DNA from: Buttiauxella izardii
GTDB lineage: Bacteria > Pseudomonadota > Gammaproteobacteria > Enterobacterales > Enterobacteriaceae
DNA: 64,000 bases
Reading direction: 5' to 3'
NCBI RefSeq assembly: GCF_003601925.1
Contig: NZ_QZWH01000031.1
Coordinates: 19,858-83,857, forward strand
The position numbers were made by a program, and so were the translations under genes. Below, piece after piece: positions 17,835 through 29,642 of the stretch (position 1 is its first letter; every line of letters starts with the position of its first letter). Below the pieces are notes generated by a model. The model ran no database searches and was not told the origin of the DNA. It saw nothing but the letters and a program-made list of their open reading frames with translations.

Positions 17835-19267
17835 TTAATGAATCTGAATTACAACAGCTAAATGAATATCTGCGGGCCGTGTTACTTAATCCGCAAAATG
17901 CTCAGCAACTGGCTATCAGTGGGAGCGATAATAACCTGACATGGCAACAACTGAGTTCCGCTGTTGTCGACTGGAACATTCGTTTTTCAGCACTCGATAT
18001 CGCACCAAACGTTCCGGTAGTGTTGTACGGTCATCAGCAGGCAGAATTTGCCTCTGCTATTTATAGCTGCTTATTACACAATATCCCTTATATTCCGGTT
18101 GATAATATTTACCCGGCAGAGCGCCTGAAAGAGATCTGTGAATTAGCCAGCGCGCCCTATTATTATGACGTTGAACAACGCACGTTTAAGTCAACGGGCA
18201 TACCGGCACAGGCCCTGGAACAGCAGGATTTGGCCTACATCATGTTTACTTCCGGCAGTACCGGGAAACCAAAAGGCGTGCAAATTGGCCGTGAAAGCGT
18301 GTGGAATTTCATGCAATGGGTACGGGATGATTTTTCCCTGCCAGAAAATCCGGTATTGATGAACCATGCGGTATTCAGTTTCGATTTATCGTTAATTCCA
18401 CTATTAGGAAACCTGGCTACCGGCGGGCATATCGTTCTCAATGCGAAAGAAGATATTGCGGCTGAAAATTGGCTGCAAAATCTGCAACAGAAAAAAGTAT
18501 CGGTATGGGTTTCAACGCCATCTTTTGCTTACCAGAAGCTTTTAAATCCGGAATTTCGGGCAGAATTTTTGACCGAACTGAAAGTGTTTGTCTTTATTGG
18601 CGAAGTTCTCAGTAAAGCGTTGGTAAAACATCTGCGACGCCTTTTCCCGGAAGCCAAAATTCTGAACTCTTACGGGCCAACTGAAGCCACGATCGCAACA
18701 ACCGTTGTCGAAATTAGCGACGAAATAATCAAATCTGAGTGCGAATTATTACCTATTGGACAGATGATGCCGCAATCTGAAATGGAGATTACTCCAGATG
18801 GGGAGTTAATTATCTGGGGTAAAAACGTGATGCGCGGCTATCTGGGTTTACCAAAGGAAAATGCTGAAAAGCTATTATGGAATGAAACTCAGCAATGGCG
18901 TGGCTACAGAACCGGCGATTTAGGTCGCATGATTGACGGTAATTTATATTGCCAGGGTCGCAACGACAGCCAAATTAAAATGAACGGCTACCGTATTGAA
19001 ATTCACGAAATTGAAAATCGCTTGTTGGCGCTTTCGGGAATCAGCGAAGCGGTAGTGTTACCGCTGACGAAAAAAGATGGTGCGGTTTTACGACTTGCTG
19101 CTTTTTGTTCATCAAAACTTTCCGAGAAAGAGATTAAAGCAAATCTCAAACAAACTTTACCGTCCTATATGGTGCCATCTCAGATTGTCATCATGGACGC
19201 ATTACCACTTAATACAAACGGCAAAATTGACCGTAAATTACTCGATGCGCAGGCTCGTACTTGCTAA
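17831..19267 (+). CDS. dltA: DltA-like aminoacyl-adenylating ligase
   Basis: A 478-residue member of the adenylate-forming superfamily, about 25 residues shorter than typical DltA. It would activate an amino acid with ATP and load it on the phosphopantetheine of DltC. Core motifs in order: FTSGSTGKPKG (139-149), the amine-binding aspartate in FSFDLS (Asp185), NSYGPTEAT, YRTGDLG, GRNDSQIKMNGYRIE and the catalytic lysine in NTNGKIDRK (Lys465). The pocket motif FCGEVL, whose cysteine shapes D-alanine selectivity in Bacillus DltA, is FIGEVL here (Ile256). D-alanine is the default substrate by homology but is not certain. Cytoplasmic; coupled to dltB by a 4-base overlap. Confidence 0.86.
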   Translation: MINESELQQLNEYLRAVLLNPQNAQQLAISGSDNNLTWQQLSSAVVDWNIRFSALDIAPNVPVVLYGHQQAEFASAIYSCLLHNIPYIPVDNIYPAERLKEICELASAPYYYDVEQRTFKSTGIPAQALEQQDLAYIMFTSGSTGKPKGVQIGRESVWNFMQWVRDDFSLPENPVLMNHAVFSFDLSLIPLLGNLATGGHIVLNAKEDIAAENWLQNLQQKKVSVWVSTPSFAYQKLLNPEFRAEFLTELKVFVFIGEVLSKALVKHLRRLFPEAKILNSYGPTEATIATTVVEISDEIIKSECELLPIGQMMPQSEMEITPDGELIIWGKNVMRGYLGLPKENAEKLLWNETQQWRGYRTGDLGRMIDGNLYCQGRNDSQIKMNGYRIEIHEIENRLLALSGISEAVVLPLTKKDGAVLRLAAFCSSKLSEKEIKANLKQTLPSYMVPSQIVIMDALPLNTNGKIDRKLLDAQARTC

Positions 19268-19282
19268 TCCTAAGGATCAAAA

Positions 19283-19501
19283 ATGGAACAGAAAATTTTA
19301 GATTTATTTGAAAACGTATTGTCGCGCAAAGTTGAATTTAATGATGAGTTGATTGAGTCCGGTATTCTCGATTCGATTACTGCGGTTGATGTCGTATTGG
19401 AAGTTCAGGCTGAATTTGGCTGTATGATTCCACCGACGGACGTTGCAACCGTGTTGAAAACGCCTGCCACCCTGGCAGGGTGGATTGAAGAGAACGCGTA
19501 G
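19283..19501 (+). CDS. dltC: DltC-like carrier protein
   Basis: A 72-residue acyl-carrier-fold protein with the phosphopantetheine attachment serine in LDSITAVDVV (Ser31). It lies 15 bases after dltA, with AAGGA before its ATG. The four-helix pattern and the acidic second helix fit DltC rather than a fatty-acid ACP, whose motif is DSLD. It would hold the aminoacyl thioester made by DltA and dock on DltB at the membrane. It is the last gene of the operon; a REP-like repeat and a terminator follow. Confidence 0.88.
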   Translation: MEQKILDLFENVLSRKVEFNDELIESGILDSITAVDVVLEVQAEFGCMIPPTDVATVLKTPATLAGWIEENA

Positions 19502-19523
19502 CTCTCACTGATCGCAAAGTATG

Positions 19524-19604
19524 TTGTAGGTCGTACAGCAGCGTCATCCGACAAAACTGGCGCAAGCGGTGGAGGACGCTGTCGCTTATCCACCCTACAA
19601 AACC
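19524..19604. repeat. REP/BIME-like repeat pair downstream of dltC
   Basis: Two inverted units (GTAGGTCG...CGTCATCCGAC and a unit ending CGCTTATCCACCCTAC) resemble the REP elements at 10509 and 28784. The left unit is interrupted or degenerate. Confidence 0.6.
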
Positions 19605-19619
19605 GGTTAGTCAATCTGG

Positions 19620-19648
19620 AACCCCGGACTCAGTTCCGGGGTTTTTTG
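19620..19648. terminator. Terminator between dltC and cmoB
   Basis: A stem AACCCCGGA / TCCGGGGTT with a short loop, then six Ts, lies between convergent genes. The T-run favours the plus (dlt) direction. Confidence 0.88.
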
Positions 19649-19654
19649 TGCTTG

Positions 19655-21809
<2,155 letters not shown>

Positions 21810-21879
21810 ACCCACTTCCTTTAGAGATAGTTCCAGCACTGCCTATGATAGCAGCGCGACCTATAAGCTGTCGCTACCC

Positions 21880-22698
21880 CTAAAATAGGGAGTTTTGTTT
21901 GGGAATGGCCGGTTCGTTACCTAAAGCCGGGAAAGCTTGTTGCAACCCAGGCCATAATGCGTGAACCAGATCCTGCACCAGGCCAATATCGGGCGTATGC
22001 AAAAAGAGATACGGCGTGGATTTTTGTTCCCATTCGGGGAGCTTTTTTAGCCAGACATCAAAGAGCGCTTTATTTTGCTCCATATCGTCACTGCCGATAA
22101 ATCGCACCATTGGATTTTTGGCAGTCAGAAGAGCATGAACCGGGACGACTGGCTTTTTGCGTTGCGCTTCACGAATGGCTTCATTATGCGGTTTGGCGCT
22201 ATGAACCGGGCGACTATCAAGAATAACGCGATTCACATTACGTTCATGCAGGCCACGATTTAGCGCTTGTTCATCGGCACTTTTATCGAAGAAAGCAGGG
22301 TGGCGAACTTCAACGCCGTAAGTGAACTCTTTTGGCAATGAATCGAGGAAATTCCACAGCGCGGGTAAATCAGATGGCCCAAATGCAGCGGGAAGCTGGA
22401 GCCAGTATTGCCCGATGCGATTTGCCAGCGGTGACATGCGCTCAAGAAACTCGGCGGTTAAATCACCACACTGGCGCAAGGCTGCGTTGTGAGAAATCGT
22501 CGCCGGGAATTTAAAGCAGAAACGGAAATTATCGTCGGTCATTTCGCGCCAGCGTAATACCGTTTCTGCTTTGGGAAGGGCGTACAGCGTGGTGTTGCCT
22601 TCCACACAATTGAAGTGGCGAGCGTAATCTTCAAGAGAAGTGATGCCTAATCGCACCCATTTTGGATGCGACCATTGCGGAAGGCCAACGTAAATCAC
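21880..22698 (-). CDS. yecE: YecE, DUF72 family protein
   Basis: From a GTG at 22698 ([15 protein letters not shown]) the protein has 272 residues, matching E. coli YecE. DUF72 proteins have a TIM-barrel fold; no reaction is established. Conserved blocks are [42 protein letters not shown] and [11 protein letters not shown]. The C-terminal part (residues 200-272) is more variable. The start overlaps the yecD stop by four bases (GTGA), so the two are co-translated. Confidence 0.94.
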   Translation of the reverse strand: MIYVGLPQWSHPKWVRLGITSLEDYARHFNCVEGNTTLYALPKAETVLRWREMTDDNFRFCFKFPATISHNAALRQCGDLTAEFLERMSPLANRIGQYWLQLPAAFGPSDLPALWNFLDSLPKEFTYGVEVRHPAFFDKSADEQALNRGLHERNVNRVILDSRPVHSAKPHNEAIREAQRKKPVVPVHALLTAKNPMVRFIGSDDMEQNKALFDVWLKKLPEWEQKSTPYLFLHTPDIGLVQDLVHALWPGLQQAFPALGNEPAIPKQNSLF

Positions 22699-23261
22699 AG
22701 CGCTGCAATGACCTCTTCGGTGCTGCGAACGCGGCCAATGCGCGGGAAGATATTCGTCATGCTGCCCTGGTGTTGTTCGCTGCTGGCGGCGCTGCATGCG
22801 TCTTCAGCAATGATCAGGTTAAAGCCTAATTCCCAGGCGTTACGCGCGGTGGATTCGACGCCGATGTTGGTGGAAATCCCGCACAGCACGATAGTCTCGA
22901 TACCCCGACGGCGCAGTTGAAGCTCGAGATCGGTGCCGTAGAATGCGCCCCACTGGCGTTTAGTCACTTCGATATCGCTGTCTTTTTTACCCAGAGCCTG
23001 CGGGTAAACCCACCAGTTTTCAGGAAGCGCATGCGCGCCAGCTTGCGCATCAACCGGTTGCTTGAGCGCTTCGGCAAAGTCTTTTGACCAGCCGACGCGA
23101 ACCATAATCACGGGTGCGCCATTCGCGCGGAATTTCTCAGCCAGTTTGGCTGAACGAGCCACCACATCCTGTGCACTGTGCGGGCCACCCGCAAACGGCA
23201 GGATACCTTCCTGCAAATCAATAACGACAAGTGCGGTTTTGGAAGTATTCAGTTCTAACAT
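22695..23261 (-). CDS. yecD: YecD, isochorismatase-family hydrolase
   Basis: A 188-residue protein from the ATG at 23261 ([19 protein letters not shown]), as in E. coli; an upstream extension to 23315 has no family match. The cysteine-hydrolase triad is visible: Asp in VIDLQEG, Lys in TKRQWGAF and Cys in [14 protein letters not shown]. The natural substrate is unknown; isochorismatase and nicotinamidase relatives hydrolyse vinyl ethers or amides. It is coupled to yecE and divergent from aspS, whose promoter lies in the 250-base gap. Confidence 0.94.
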   Translation of the reverse strand: MLELNTSKTALVVIDLQEGILPFAGGPHSAQDVVARSAKLAEKFRANGAPVIMVRVGWSKDFAEALKQPVDAQAGAHALPENWWVYPQALGKKDSDIEVTKRQWGAFYGTDLELQLRRRGIETIVLCGISTNIGVESTARNAWELGFNLIIAEDACSAASSEQHQGSMTNIFPRIGRVRSTEEVIAAL

Positions 23262-23390
23262 TGGGTGACTCCAGGTCAAAATGGGGTTATCGCGTAATAC
23301 CTTACGATGGAACAAGAGCCTGGCAGTTTACAAATTTTGTTAATTTTTGTGAGAATAAGCCAAACGAGGCGTTTTGAGACGCGTCAGTTC

Positions 23391-23419
23391 TTATCGTGGA
23401 GCGATATTTCCAGTATAAT
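23391..23419 (+). promoter_or_regulatory. Predicted sigma-70 promoter of aspS
   Basis: A perfect TATAAT at 23414-23419 lies 17 bases after TTATCG at 23391-23396 (a weak -35). It implies a leader of about 85 bases before aspS. Confidence 0.6.
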
Positions 23420-23511
23420 AGCCCCCTTTTTTCAACTATATCTGACTGACAAAAAATAGTGGCCACCGTTGCAGGTATTGGACAGTGAGCGGCTAATTTA
23501 AGGGATATCTC

Positions 23512-25284
23512 ATGCGTACAGTATATTGCGGGCAGCTCAATCAATCCCATGTGGGACAACAAGTAACACTATGTGGTTGGGTCAATCGTCGTCGTGACCT
23601 CGGTAGCCTTATCTTTATTGATATGCGCGATCGCGAAGGCATCGTGCAGGTGTTTTTCGACCCGGATCGTCAGGATGCGTTCCAGCTTGCTTCCGAACTG
23701 CGTAATGAGTTCTGCATCCAGATCACCGGCACCGTGCGTCCGCGTGATGAGAAAAACATCAACAAAGATATGGCAACCGGTGCGGTAGAAGTCTTCGCCA
23801 CCGATTTGAACATCATCAACCGTTCTGAAGCGCTGCCGCTGGACTCCAACCACGTCAACACCGAAGAAGCGCGTTTGAAATTCCGTTATCTGGACCTGCG
23901 TCGCCCTGAAATGGCGAACCGCCTGAAGACCCGTGCGAAAATCACCAGCTTCGTGCGCCGCTTTATGGATGACCACGGTTTCCTGGATATCGAAACGCCA
24001 ATGCTGACCAAAGCCACGCCAGAAGGTGCGCGTGACTATCTGGTGCCGAGCCGTGTCCACAAAGGTAAATTCTACGCGCTGCCACAGTCTCCACAGCTGT
24101 TCAAACAGCTGCTGATGATGTCCGGTTTTGACCGCTACTATCAGATTGTTAAATGCTTCCGTGATGAAGATTTACGTGCTGACCGCCAGCCTGAATTTAC
24201 CCAGATCGACGTAGAAACCTCCTTCATGACTGCACCGCAGGTGCGCGAAGTGATGGAAAAACTGGTTCGCGATATGTGGTTAGACGTGAAAAACGTTGAC
24301 CTCGGCAGCTTCCCAATCATGACTTTCGCCGAAGCTGAGCGTCGTTATGGTTCTGACAAACCAGACCTGCGTAACCCAATGGAGCTGGTGGATGTGGCTG
24401 ACCTGCTCAAAGACGTTGAGTTTAAAGTGTTCGCTGGCCCAGCAAATGATGCTAAAGGCCGCGTTGCTGCACTGCGAGTGCCAGGTGGCGCACAGTTAAG
24501 CCGTAAACAGATTGACGACTACGGCAAGTTCATTGAGATTTACGGCGCGAAAGGTCTGGCTTACATCAAAGTGACCGAGCGTGCGAAAGGCATCGAAGGC
24601 ATCACCAGCCCGGTCGCTAAGTTCCTGAATGCAGAAATTGTTGAAGCCATTCTTGAGCGTACTGGTGCGCAAGATGGCGACATGATCTTCTTCGGCGCAG
24701 ACAACAAGAAAGTGGTCGCTGATGCACTTGGCGCACTGCGTCTGAAAATCGGTAAAGACTTGAGCATCACCGATGAAAACGCATGGGCTCCGCTGTGGGT
24801 TATCGACTTCCCAATGTTTGAAGACAACGGCGAAGGCGGCCTGACCGCGATGCACCACCCGTTCACCGCGCCAAAAGATATGTCTCCAGAAGAACTGGCG
24901 GCAGATCCAGAAGCGGCAGTGGCCAACGCTTACGATATGGTGATCAACGGTTACGAAGTGGGCGGCGGTTCGGTGCGTATCCACAACGGCAACATGCAAC
25001 AGACTGTGTTCGGCATTCTGGGTATCACCGAAGAAGACCAGCGCGAGAAGTTTGGCTTCCTGCTCGACGCCCTGAAATACGGCACACCGCCGCACGCGGG
25101 CCTGGCATTTGGTCTGGATCGTCTGACTATGCTGCTGACCGGCACCGACAACATCCGTGATGTTATCGCGTTCCCTAAAACCACCGCCGCAGCATGTCTG
25201 ATGACCGAAGCGCCTAGCTTCGCCAATCCTCAGGCGCTGGCTGAACTGGGTGTGGCAGTGATTAAAAAGGCTGAGAAAGAATAA
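23512..25284 (+). CDS. aspS: Aspartyl-tRNA synthetase
   Basis: A 590-residue class IIb synthetase, the same length as E. coli AspS. The N-terminal OB-fold anticodon-binding domain (about 1-105) includes [18 protein letters not shown]. Motif 2 is [16 protein letters not shown], and motif 3 is [15 protein letters not shown] near the C-terminus. The bacterial-type insertion lies between them. It charges tRNA-Asp in the cytoplasm. The stop is followed immediately by the nudB ATG (TAAATG), and yebC and ruvC continue on the same strand, giving an aspS-nudB-yebC-ruvC run as in E. coli. Confidence 0.98.
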   Translation: MRTVYCGQLNQSHVGQQVTLCGWVNRRRDLGSLIFIDMRDREGIVQVFFDPDRQDAFQLASELRNEFCIQITGTVRPRDEKNINKDMATGAVEVFATDLNIINRSEALPLDSNHVNTEEARLKFRYLDLRRPEMANRLKTRAKITSFVRRFMDDHGFLDIETPMLTKATPEGARDYLVPSRVHKGKFYALPQSPQLFKQLLMMSGFDRYYQIVKCFRDEDLRADRQPEFTQIDVETSFMTAPQVREVMEKLVRDMWLDVKNVDLGSFPIMTFAEAERRYGSDKPDLRNPMELVDVADLLKDVEFKVFAGPANDAKGRVAALRVPGGAQLSRKQIDDYGKFIEIYGAKGLAYIKVTERAKGIEGITSPVAKFLNAEIVEAILERTGAQDGDMIFFGADNKKVVADALGALRLKIGKDLSITDENAWAPLWVIDFPMFEDNGEGGLTAMHHPFTAPKDMSPEELAADPEAAVANAYDMVINGYEVGGGSVRIHNGNMQQTVFGILGITEEDQREKFGFLLDALKYGTPPHAGLAFGLDRLTMLLTGTDNIRDVIAFPKTTAAACLMTEAPSFANPQALAELGVAVIKKAEKE

Positions 25285-25731
25285 ATGGCCTTTAAGCGTC
25301 CCGTATCGGTATTAGTAGTGATTTTTGCGAAAGACACCGGACGGGTGCTCATGTTACAGCGGCGCGACGATCCTGAATTCTGGCAGTCGGTTACCGGCAG
25401 CATAGAAGAGGGTGAAACCGCGCTGTTTGCCGCGCAGCGTGAAGTAAAGGAAGAGGTCGATATCGACGTTGAGTCTGAGCATCTGACCTTGAATGACTGC
25501 CAACGCCGCGTGGAATTCGAGATTTTTACACATTTGCGTCATCGCTATGCGCCGGGAATTACGCACAACACAGAATATTGGTTCTGTCTTGCGCTGCCAA
25601 ACGAACGCCAGATAGCCATTTCGGAACATCTGGCCTGGGAATGGACGGACGCACCCGCTGCGGCTGCTCTGACTAAGTCGTGGAGCAACCGGCAAGCGAT
25701 TGAAGAGTTTGTAATTAATGCTGCTCACTAA
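25285..25731 (+). CDS. nudB: NudB, dihydroneopterin triphosphate diphosphatase
   Basis: A 148-residue Nudix hydrolase, close to the 150 of E. coli. The Nudix box G-x5-E-x7-R-E-x2-E-E is seen as [20 protein letters not shown]. It removes pyrophosphate from dihydroneopterin triphosphate in the folate pathway. The N-terminus is slightly shorter than in E. coli, starting [14 protein letters not shown]. Its ATG directly abuts the aspS stop, with no separate ribosome-binding site beyond GAAAGAA inside aspS, so translation probably depends on coupling. Confidence 0.95.
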   Translation: MAFKRPVSVLVVIFAKDTGRVLMLQRRDDPEFWQSVTGSIEEGETALFAAQREVKEEVDIDVESEHLTLNDCQRRVEFEIFTHLRHRYAPGITHNTEYWFCLALPNERQIAISEHLAWEWTDAPAAAALTKSWSNRQAIEEFVINAAH

Positions 25732-25754
25732 GCAGCTATTTTGGAGATATTTTT

Positions 25755-26498
25755 ATGGCAGGTCACAGTAAATGGGCCAACACCAAGCACCGCAAGGCTG
25801 CTCAGGATTCCAAACGCGGTAAAATTTTTACCAAAATCATTCGTGAGCTGGTAACGGCTGCGCGTCTGGGCGGCGGCGATCCGGGTTCTAACCCGCGTCT
25901 GCGTGCGGCAATTGATAAAGCATTGTCCAACAACATGACGCGCGACACCTTAAACCGTGCAATCGCACGTGGTGTGGGTGGCGATGAAGACACCAACATG
26001 GAAACCATCATTTATGAAGGTTACGGCCCTGGTGGTTCTGCGGTGATGGTTGAATGCCTGAGTGACAACCGTAACCGTACCGTTGCGGAAGTGCGCCATG
26101 CGTTCAACAAATGTGGCGGTAACCTGGGAACTGATGGTTCTGTAGCGTATCTGTTCACCAAAAAAGGCGTTATCTCTTATGCCCCAGGCAAAGATGAAGA
26201 CACCGTGATGGAAGCCGCTCTGGAAGCGGGTGCGGAAGACGTTGTTTCTTACGACGACGGCGCAATCGACGTGTTCACCGCGTGGGAAGAAATGGGCGCA
26301 GTACGTGACGCGCTGGAAGCTGCGGGTCTGAAAGCAGACGAAGCTGAAATCTCCATGATTCCTTCCACCAAAGCCGATATGGACGCAGAAACCGCACCGA
26401 AACTGATGCGCCTGATCGACATGTTGGAAGACTGCGATGACGTGCAAGAGGTTTATCACAACGGTGAGATCTCTGACGAGGTTGCGGCAACTCTGTAA
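25755..26498 (+). CDS. yebC: YebC/TACO1-family protein
   Basis: A 247-residue protein agreeing with E. coli YebC over its whole length ([58 protein letters not shown]). The family has three domains. It has been described as a transcriptional regulator in some bacteria and, more recently, as a factor relieving ribosome stalling at proline-rich stretches. Which role holds here cannot be read from sequence. TTTGGAGAT precedes the ATG, and ruvC follows after 43 bases. Confidence 0.96.
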   Translation: MAGHSKWANTKHRKAAQDSKRGKIFTKIIRELVTAARLGGGDPGSNPRLRAAIDKALSNNMTRDTLNRAIARGVGGDEDTNMETIIYEGYGPGGSAVMVECLSDNRNRTVAEVRHAFNKCGGNLGTDGSVAYLFTKKGVISYAPGKDEDTVMEAALEAGAEDVVSYDDGAIDVFTAWEEMGAVRDALEAAGLKADEAEISMIPSTKADMDAETAPKLMRLIDMLEDCDDVQEVYHNGEISDEVAATL

Positions 26499-26541
26499 TG
26501 GCGTTGGCTGAAACCGTACATCTGTTTACGGGAGACGCGTG

Positions 26542-27063
26542 ATGGCGATTATTCTCGGTATCGATCCGGGGTCACGCGTTACCGGTTACGGCGTTATTCG
26601 CCAGACCGGTCGGCAGCTTACCTATCTGGGCAGCGGCTGTATTCGTACTCAGGTGACCGACTTACCCTCGCGTTTGAAGCTTATCTACGCGGGGGTGAGC
26701 GAAATTATTACCCAGTTCCAACCTGAGTATTTCGCCATCGAATCGGTATTTATGGCGAAAAATGCAGACTCCGCTCTGAAACTCGGCCAGGCTCGTGGCG
26801 CTGCGATAGTCGCGGCGGTGAACCATGATTTGCCCGTGTTTGAGTATGCGGCTCGCCAGGTTAAACAGACAGTTGTGGGTATCGGCAGTGCAGAGAAAAG
26901 CCAGGTGCAGCATATGGTGCGCACTTTGCTGAAACTCTCAGCTAACCCGCAGGCGGATGCGGCGGATGCGCTGGCGATTGCCATCACGCATTGCCACGTG
27001 ACGCAGAACTCGATGCAGATGAGCGATACACGGCTTAATTTGTCTCGAGGACGTTTAAAATAA
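26542..27063 (+). CDS. ruvC: RuvC, Holliday-junction resolvase
   Basis: From the ATG at 26542 ([17 protein letters not shown]) the protein has 173 residues, as in E. coli; a GTG directly before it is also possible. GGGAG lies 8 bases upstream. The four catalytic acids of the RNase-H-like fold are visible: Asp7 in GIDPGS, Glu in AIESVF, and two Asp in DAADALAIA near the C-terminus. It cleaves junctions bound by RuvAB. In enterobacteria ruvC lies upstream of ruvAB but outside the SOS operon, and the same holds here because the LexA box comes after ruvC. Confidence 0.98.
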   Translation: MAIILGIDPGSRVTGYGVIRQTGRQLTYLGSGCIRTQVTDLPSRLKLIYAGVSEIITQFQPEYFAIESVFMAKNADSALKLGQARGAAIVAAVNHDLPVFEYAARQVKQTVVGIGSAEKSQVQHMVRTLLKLSANPQADAADALAIAITHCHVTQNSMQMSDTRLNLSRGRLK

Positions 27064-27069
27064 ATAGGG

Positions 27070-27085
27070 CTGGATATCTATCCAG
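27070..27085. promoter_or_regulatory. LexA (SOS) box of ruvAB
   Basis: CTGGATATCTATCCAG fits CTG-N10-CAG and matches the known E. coli ruvA operator core. A TATGAT -10 candidate lies at 27095-27100. The same palindrome, extended to a 7-bp stem (27068-27087) and followed by six Ts, could terminate the ruvC transcript. Confidence 0.88.
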
Positions 27086-27136
27086 CCTTTTTTATATGAT
27101 AGGCAAAATTTTTTACGCAACCGTAGGGGAAGCAGT

Positions 27137-27748
27137 GTGATTGGAAGACTCAGAGGCATCATCCTGGAAAAACAGCCACCGCTGGTATTAATGGAAGCCG
27201 GCGGCGTTGGATACGAAGTTCACATGCCCATGACGTGCTTCTATGAATTACCGGAAATCGGTAAAGAAGCTGTGGTGTTTACCCAGTTTGTGGTGCGTGA
27301 AGACGCGCAACTGCTCTACGGTTTCAATAATAAACAAGAACGCACGCTCTTCCGCGAGCTTATAAAAGTGAATGGCGTTGGCCCGAAACTGGCGCTGGCG
27401 ATTCTTTCTGGTATGTCGGCACAACAGTTTGTGAATGCCGTTGAGCGTGAAGAAATTGGTTCATTAGTTAAGCTGCCGGGCGTCGGCAAAAAGACCGCCG
27501 AACGTTTGATTGTTGAAATGAAAGACCGCTTCAAAGGCATGCATGGCGACCTGTTTACTCCGGCATCCGATTTGGTGCTAACTGCACCGGAAAGCGGTGT
27601 GACAGACGACGCCGAGCAGGAAGCCGTTGCGGCGCTGGTATCGCTGGGCTATAAACCACAAGAAGCCAGTCGCATGATCAGTAAAGTCGGCAAAGCTGGT
27701 GCCGATTGTGAAACCCTGATCCGTGAAGCATTACGCGCAGCACTTTGA
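27137..27748 (+). CDS. ruvA: RuvA, Holliday-junction recognition protein
   Basis: A 203-residue protein with a GTG start, as in E. coli. An N-terminal OB fold (MIGRLRGII) is followed by two helix-hairpin-helix motifs ([11 protein letters not shown] and [19 protein letters not shown]). A C-terminal three-helix domain ([15 protein letters not shown]) contacts RuvB. RuvA tetramers bind four-way junctions and recruit RuvB. AGGGGAAG precedes the start. It is SOS-induced through the LexA box at 27070, and ruvB follows after 21 bases. Confidence 0.98.
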   Translation: MIGRLRGIILEKQPPLVLMEAGGVGYEVHMPMTCFYELPEIGKEAVVFTQFVVREDAQLLYGFNNKQERTLFRELIKVNGVGPKLALAILSGMSAQQFVNAVEREEIGSLVKLPGVGKKTAERLIVEMKDRFKGMHGDLFTPASDLVLTAPESGVTDDAEQEAVAALVSLGYKPQEASRMISKVGKAGADCETLIREALRAAL

Positions 27749-27769
27749 AGCCCCTGAGGTAGAGAAAGG

Positions 27770-28777
27770 ATGATTGAAGCAGACCGTCTGGTATCGCCAG
27801 ACACCATCACCCCTGATGAGTTAATTGACCGCGCGATTCGCCCGCGTTTCCTGGCGGATTATGTCGGCCAGCCGCAGGTCACATCGCAAATGGAGATTTT
27901 CATCCAGGCGGCGAAACTGCGTGGGGATGCCCTCGATCATCTGTTAATTTTCGGCCCGCCAGGGTTGGGTAAAACCACGCTGGCGAATATTGTCGCCAAC
28001 GAAATGGGTGTGAATCTGCGTACCACTTCCGGCCCGGTGCTGGAAAAGGCAGGGGATTTGGCGGCAATGCTGACCAACCTCGAACCTCATGACGTTTTAT
28101 TTATCGATGAAATCCACCGTTTATCGCCAGTTGTCGAAGAAGTGCTTTACCCGGCAATGGAAGATTACCAACTCGATATCATGATTGGCGAAGGCCCGGC
28201 AGCGCGTTCGATTAAAATCGATTTGCCGCCGTTTACCCTGATTGGCGCGACCACGCGCGCGGGTTCGTTAACTTCGCCACTGCGTGACCGTTTCGGTATT
28301 GTGCAGCGCCTGGAATTTTACGGCGTTTCCGATTTGCAGCACATCGTTGGCCGCAGCGCGACAGTGTTGGGGCTGGAGATGAGCGAAGAGGGGGCTTTTG
28401 AAGTGGCGAAGCGAGCGCGTGGTACACCGCGTATTGCCAACCGTTTATTGCGCCGTGTGCGTGATTTTGCCGAAGTGCGCCACGATGGCACCATCAGTGC
28501 CGAAATCGCCTCGCAAGCGCTGGATATGTTGAATGTCGATACCGAAGGTTTTGACTATATGGACCGCAAGTTATTGCTGGCGGTGATAGATAAATTCATG
28601 GGCGGCCCGGTTGGGCTGGATAACCTGGCGGCAGCGATTGGCGAAGAACGTGAAACCATCGAAGATGTGCTGGAGCCGTTCTTGATTCAGCAGGGCTTCC
28701 TGCAACGTACTCCGCGTGGGCGAATGGCAACGCCGCGCGCCTGGACTCACTTTGGAATTATACCGCCCGTAGTTTAA
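27770..28777 (+). CDS. ruvB: RuvB, Holliday-junction branch-migration ATPase
   Basis: A 335-residue AAA+ motor, one residue shorter than E. coli RuvB. Walker A is GPPGLGKTT, Walker B is LFIDEIHR, sensor 1 lies in LIGATTRAG, and the arginine finger region follows in [10 protein letters not shown]. The C-terminal winged helix ([15 protein letters not shown]) grips DNA. It forms hexamers that pump DNA through the RuvA-junction complex. It is second in the SOS operon; a REP pair, not an obvious terminator, follows before the convergent znuB. Confidence 0.98.
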   Translation: MIEADRLVSPDTITPDELIDRAIRPRFLADYVGQPQVTSQMEIFIQAAKLRGDALDHLLIFGPPGLGKTTLANIVANEMGVNLRTTSGPVLEKAGDLAAMLTNLEPHDVLFIDEIHRLSPVVEEVLYPAMEDYQLDIMIGEGPAARSIKIDLPPFTLIGATTRAGSLTSPLRDRFGIVQRLEFYGVSDLQHIVGRSATVLGLEMSEEGAFEVAKRARGTPRIANRLLRRVRDFAEVRHDGTISAEIASQALDMLNVDTEGFDYMDRKLLLAVIDKFMGGPVGLDNLAAAIGEERETIEDVLEPFLIQQGFLQRTPRGRMATPRAWTHFGIIPPVV

Positions 28778-28783
28778 GTAAAA

Positions 28784-28851
28784 TGGCGGATGAAGTTGCA
28801 CTTATCCGCCCTACGGTTTTGTAGGTTGGATAAGCGCAAGCGCCATCCAAC
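28784..28851. repeat. REP pair in BIME-like inverted arrangement
   Basis: Two head-to-head palindromic units (28784-28815 ending CTTATCCGCCCTACG, and 28821-28851 starting GTAGGTTGGATAAGCG) lie between convergent ruvB and znuB. Confidence 0.75.
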
Positions 28852-28856
28852 ACAAT

Positions 28857-29642
28857 TTAAGCCGCTTGCTTCTTCGCCATACTTAATACAAACAATACCG
28901 CCGAACTTAACACCACTGATGGCCCGGCTGGTGTGTCATAAAACGCTGAGAACGTCAGCCCGCCTGTGACTGAAAGCATTCCGATAATCACCGCAAAACC
29001 CGCCATTTGCTCAGGCGTACGCGCAAAACGACGCGCCGTTGCCGCAGGAATAATCAGCAGGGAAGTAATAATCAGCGCACCGACGAATTTCATTGCCACG
29101 CCAATCGTCAGCGCCGTCACCAGCATCAACAACATCTTCACGCGTTGCAGATTGACCCCGTCAACATGAGCCAAATCCGGACTGATAGTCATCGACAACA
29201 AATTACGCCATTGCCAAAGTAGTACGCCAACCACCACCGCCACACCCAACGCAATCGAAATAATATCGGGCATCGTCACTGAGAGCAGGTCGCCAAACAG
29301 ATACGCCATTAAATCGACGCGCACGTTCGACATTAAACTCACCACCACTAAACCAAGCGACAGGGCGCTGTGCGCCATAATGCCAAGCAAAGTATCCAGT
29401 GCCAGGTGAGGGCGCTTTTCGAGCCACACTAGCCCGATAGCCAGCAGTAAAGTCACTGCAATCACCGCATAAAATGGATTCACATTGAGCAGCAGACCAA
29501 ACGCGACGCCGAGCAAAGAAGCATGGGCGAGGGTATCGCCAAAGTAAGACATCCGACGCCAGACCACAAACGAACCCAACGGGCCGGCGGCGCAGGCCAG
29601 TAAAATCCCGGCAAGCCAGCCGGGCAACAACAATTCAATCAT
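28857..29642 (-). CDS. znuB: ZnuB, zinc ABC transporter permease
   Basis: A 261-residue hydrophobic protein of the metal-type ABC-3 permease family, the same length as E. coli ZnuB. It starts [25 protein letters not shown], and the ATPase-contact region [16 protein letters not shown] lies near residues 35-50. It forms the inner-membrane channel for zinc delivered by ZnuA. The ATG overlaps the znuC stop by four bases, so the two are translationally coupled and share the Zur-controlled promoter. Confidence 0.97.
   Translation of the reverse strand: MIELLLPGWLAGILLACAAGPLGSFVVWRRMSYFGDTLAHASLLGVAFGLLLNVNPFYAVIAVTLLLAIGLVWLEKRPHLALDTLLGIMAHSALSLGLVVVSLMSNVRVDLMAYLFGDLLSVTMPDIISIALGVAVVVGVLLWQWRNLLSMTISPDLAHVDGVNLQRVKMLLMLVTALTIGVAMKFVGALIITSLLIIPAATARRFARTPEQMAGFAVIIGMLSVTGGLTFSAFYDTPAGPSVVLSSAVLFVLSMAKKQAA

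Noticed and set aside
27068..27095. Calling the ruvC-ruvA hairpin only a terminator
   Set aside because: The palindrome core is CTG-N10-CAG and equals the known ruvA LexA operator; the LexA reading is primary and the hairpin reading is kept as a side observation.
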